From Saprospiraceae bacterium (GTDB lineage: Bacteria > Bacteroidota > Bacteroidia > Chitinophagales > Saprospiraceae), in NCBI GenBank assembly GCA_020852155.1, contig JADZBJ010000328.1:1-8175 (forward strand): 8,175 bases of DNA. Reading direction: 5' to 3'. The notes under the pieces were generated by a model. That model searched no databases. It saw only the letters and a program-made list of their open reading frames with translations, and was not told where the DNA came from. A program made the translations under genes and the position numbers. Positions 7,162 through 8,175 of the stretch are shown piece by piece (the first letter of the stretch is position 1; every line of letters begins with the position of its first letter).

Positions 7162-7232
7162 GGGCGTTTTCCTGAAAAAACACAGCCGCCGAATTCAGGC
7201 GCCCAAGGTACAGATTGCTGTTTTATCTTGGG
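7162..7232. promoter_or_regulatory. Cluster of inverted repeats in the pbpC/helicase divergent promoter region
   Basis: Two dyads abut here. First, GGGCG (7162-7166) and CCTGAA (7171-7176), separated by TTTT, pair with TTCAGG (7194-7199) and CGCCC (7200-7204), making an 11-bp stem with a 4-base bulge. Second, CCCAAGGTA (7202-7210) and TATCTTGGG (7224-7232) are inverted copies with one mismatch and a 13-base spacer. The second dyad contains TACCTTGG on the minus strand and TATCTTGG on the plus strand. Each is one base away from the -7 consensus TAnnTTTG, and they point away from each other toward pbpC and toward the gene at 7311. They could be paired promoters or an operator. A small CTGATAATCAG dyad (7109-7119) and a self-complementary AAAAATATTTTT (7090-7101) lie closer to pbpC. 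Confidence 0.35.
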
Positions 7233-7310
7233 AAAATTTCATTTTATACATTCGAAAAATGGCATAAGCCGTTCTACATCAATAATTTCGCCGCACTCAA
7301 AAGTGAATAT

Positions 7311-8175
7311 ATGTCTGATAGCACCCCGACCTCAAATCTTTATTCTACATCTTCCCCGCAAAGCATGGCCTATTCCGGCGCTGCTCTGGAATGGCTGAAC
7401 GCTGCTCCGGCGCCTCCGTCCAAGGCCGATGTTTGCACCTTAAGCGACGATTTTGCCATTCGGGTTATCCACGAATTGGTGGAAAGCCGCGCCTTCGAAT
7501 TACCCCTGGCGGCGAATCATCCGGCGAGCGAATGGCTGCACCATTTTTACTTTGAAGCGCGTAACCGCGAGAAGGTTTTCGGTTCTAAAAATCTCGGTAT
7601 CGGATATCCGTTTGTGCAGGCCAGCATGGCCGGACAGGACATTGCCGCGCCTTTGTTCGTGTGGCAAATCTCGCTCGAACCCAGCCAGCAACACGCCGAC
7701 CAATGGGCCGTGCAGCGTTCTGATACGCACACCCTGTTGCCGAATTACCCTTTCTTTCACCTGCTGGATGCGTTGCAAGGAACCGATTTCTCCCAGCGCG
7801 CCAGAACCCTGGCTGAAAGTCGAATCCTGGATATAAAATCCTTCAACGATCTCTGTGAAGGCATTCGTTTGCTCCTGAATTTGCAGGAAGACGGATTGCC
7901 GCTGTCCATTCAACCTTTTGAACGATGGAAAAACGGACAAGCCAACAGTGGTTGCCTGTCCTGGGCCGCAGTAGCCGGTATTTATCCAAGCCTGCCGCGC
8001 ACGATTGTCACACAACCGCCGGCAGTTGCGCCCGATTTGCCTGCCGATGTCGCTTCGTGGCAGCACGCTTTCACGCTGCTCGCTCTCGATCCTTCGCAGC
8101 GCTCGGTGCTGGATGCCATGCAAAACAATGCACTGACAGTCGTCGAAGGCGCCAGCGGTTCGGGTAAAACCTACC
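7311..8175 (+). CDS. N-terminal part of a P-loop protein, probable superfamily 1 helicase
   Basis: An open frame from the ATG at 7311 runs to the window edge: 288 codons, truncated at the 3' side. At its end is a Walker A P-loop, GASGSGKT (residues 280-287), directly after 'LLALDPSQRSVLDAM' (~263-277). That 'D.SQ...' lead-in is the Q-motif-like helix in front of the P-loop in superfamily 1 DNA/RNA helicases of the AAA_11/UvrD type. Upstream, residues ~78-150 (HFYFEARNREKVFG, LGIGYPFV, AAPLFVWQISLEPS, LLPNYPFFHLL) follow the pattern of DUF4011-like N-terminal domains of large helicases ('LYLGF.FV...APL...P..L......NP.L'). The link is by pattern only. No ATG or GTG occurs in frame in the ~90 bases before 7311, so this is the first start; Met19 (7365) is an alternative. 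There is no Shine-Dalgarno sequence. The gene is divergent from pbpC. Motor activity, any nuclease domain and partner genes lie outside the window. Confidence 0.72.
   Translation, partial: MSDSTPTSNLYSTSSPQSMAYSGAALEWLNAAPAPPSKADVCTLSDDFAIRVIHELVESRAFELPLAANHPASEWLHHFYFEARNREKVFGSKNLGIGYPFVQASMAGQDIAAPLFVWQISLEPSQQHADQWAVQRSDTHTLLPNYPFFHLLDALQGTDFSQRARTLAESRILDIKSFNDLCEGIRLLLNLQEDGLPLSIQPFERWKNGQANSGCLSWAAVAGIYPSLPRTIVTQPPAVAPDLPADVASWQHAFTLLALDPSQRSVLDAMQNNALTVVEGASGSGKTY

Noticed and set aside
7453..7836. 127-codon plus-strand frame inside the putative helicase gene
   Set aside because: It is out of frame with the continuous 7311-8175 reading frame that ends in a Walker A motif; the Trp/Arg/Cys-rich translation looks like a shadow.
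7500..8123. 207-codon minus-strand frame opposite the putative helicase gene
   Set aside because: Antisense shadow with Gln/Arg-rich sequence and no family resemblance.

Overview
The window reads as an ordinary chromosomal segment of a Bacteroidota bacterium, most likely from the Saprospiria/Chitinophagia side of the phylum (the phylum is well supported, the class is inference). Evidence: a large secreted protein ending in a type IX secretion (T9SS) type A sorting domain and carrying a Bacteroidota-typical 'DPNDK...FQNTGTDTA' domain; gene starts without Shine-Dalgarno sequences; and TAnnTTTG-like -7 boxes upstream of several starts.

Layout, left to right. (1) 1-70, minus strand: the first 23 codons of a gene that leaves the window, with an N-terminus like a helical protein family common in Bacteroidota. 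(2) 71-326: AT-rich divergent intergenic region with a perfect -7 box for the left gene, a direct repeat and a weaker promoter candidate for the right gene. (3) 327-3242, plus: a 971-residue exported, modular, probably surface-attached protein. (4) 3243-3542: a strong intrinsic terminator, then an 80-bp imperfect palindrome that looks like a dispersed repeat, then a promoter-like TTTGCA box. (5) 3543-4430, plus: a phosphotransferase of the APH (aminoglycoside/choline-kinase-like) fold with all catalytic motifs. (6) 4431-4639: a 145-bp element made of nested complementary segments, including a motif that resembles a widely dispersed 'GAGCGCAGCGAA' repeat. (7) 4640-7060, minus: penicillin-binding protein 1C (pbpC), complete with membrane anchor, GT51, transpeptidase and BiPBP_C domains. 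(8) 7061-7310: divergent intergenic region dense in inverted repeats. (9) 7311-8175, plus: the N-terminal 288 codons of a P-loop protein, probably a superfamily 1 helicase with a DUF4011-like front domain, cut by the window edge just after Walker A.

The genes do not form one operon. The surface protein and pbpC both act at the envelope, while the APH-fold protein and the putative helicase look like independent units. Each has its own intergenic signals, and the APH gene is bracketed by two repeat-like elements. No CRISPR array, tRNA, rRNA, transposase or complete novel system is visible. The least conventional parts are the two intergenic repeat elements and the truncated helicase.
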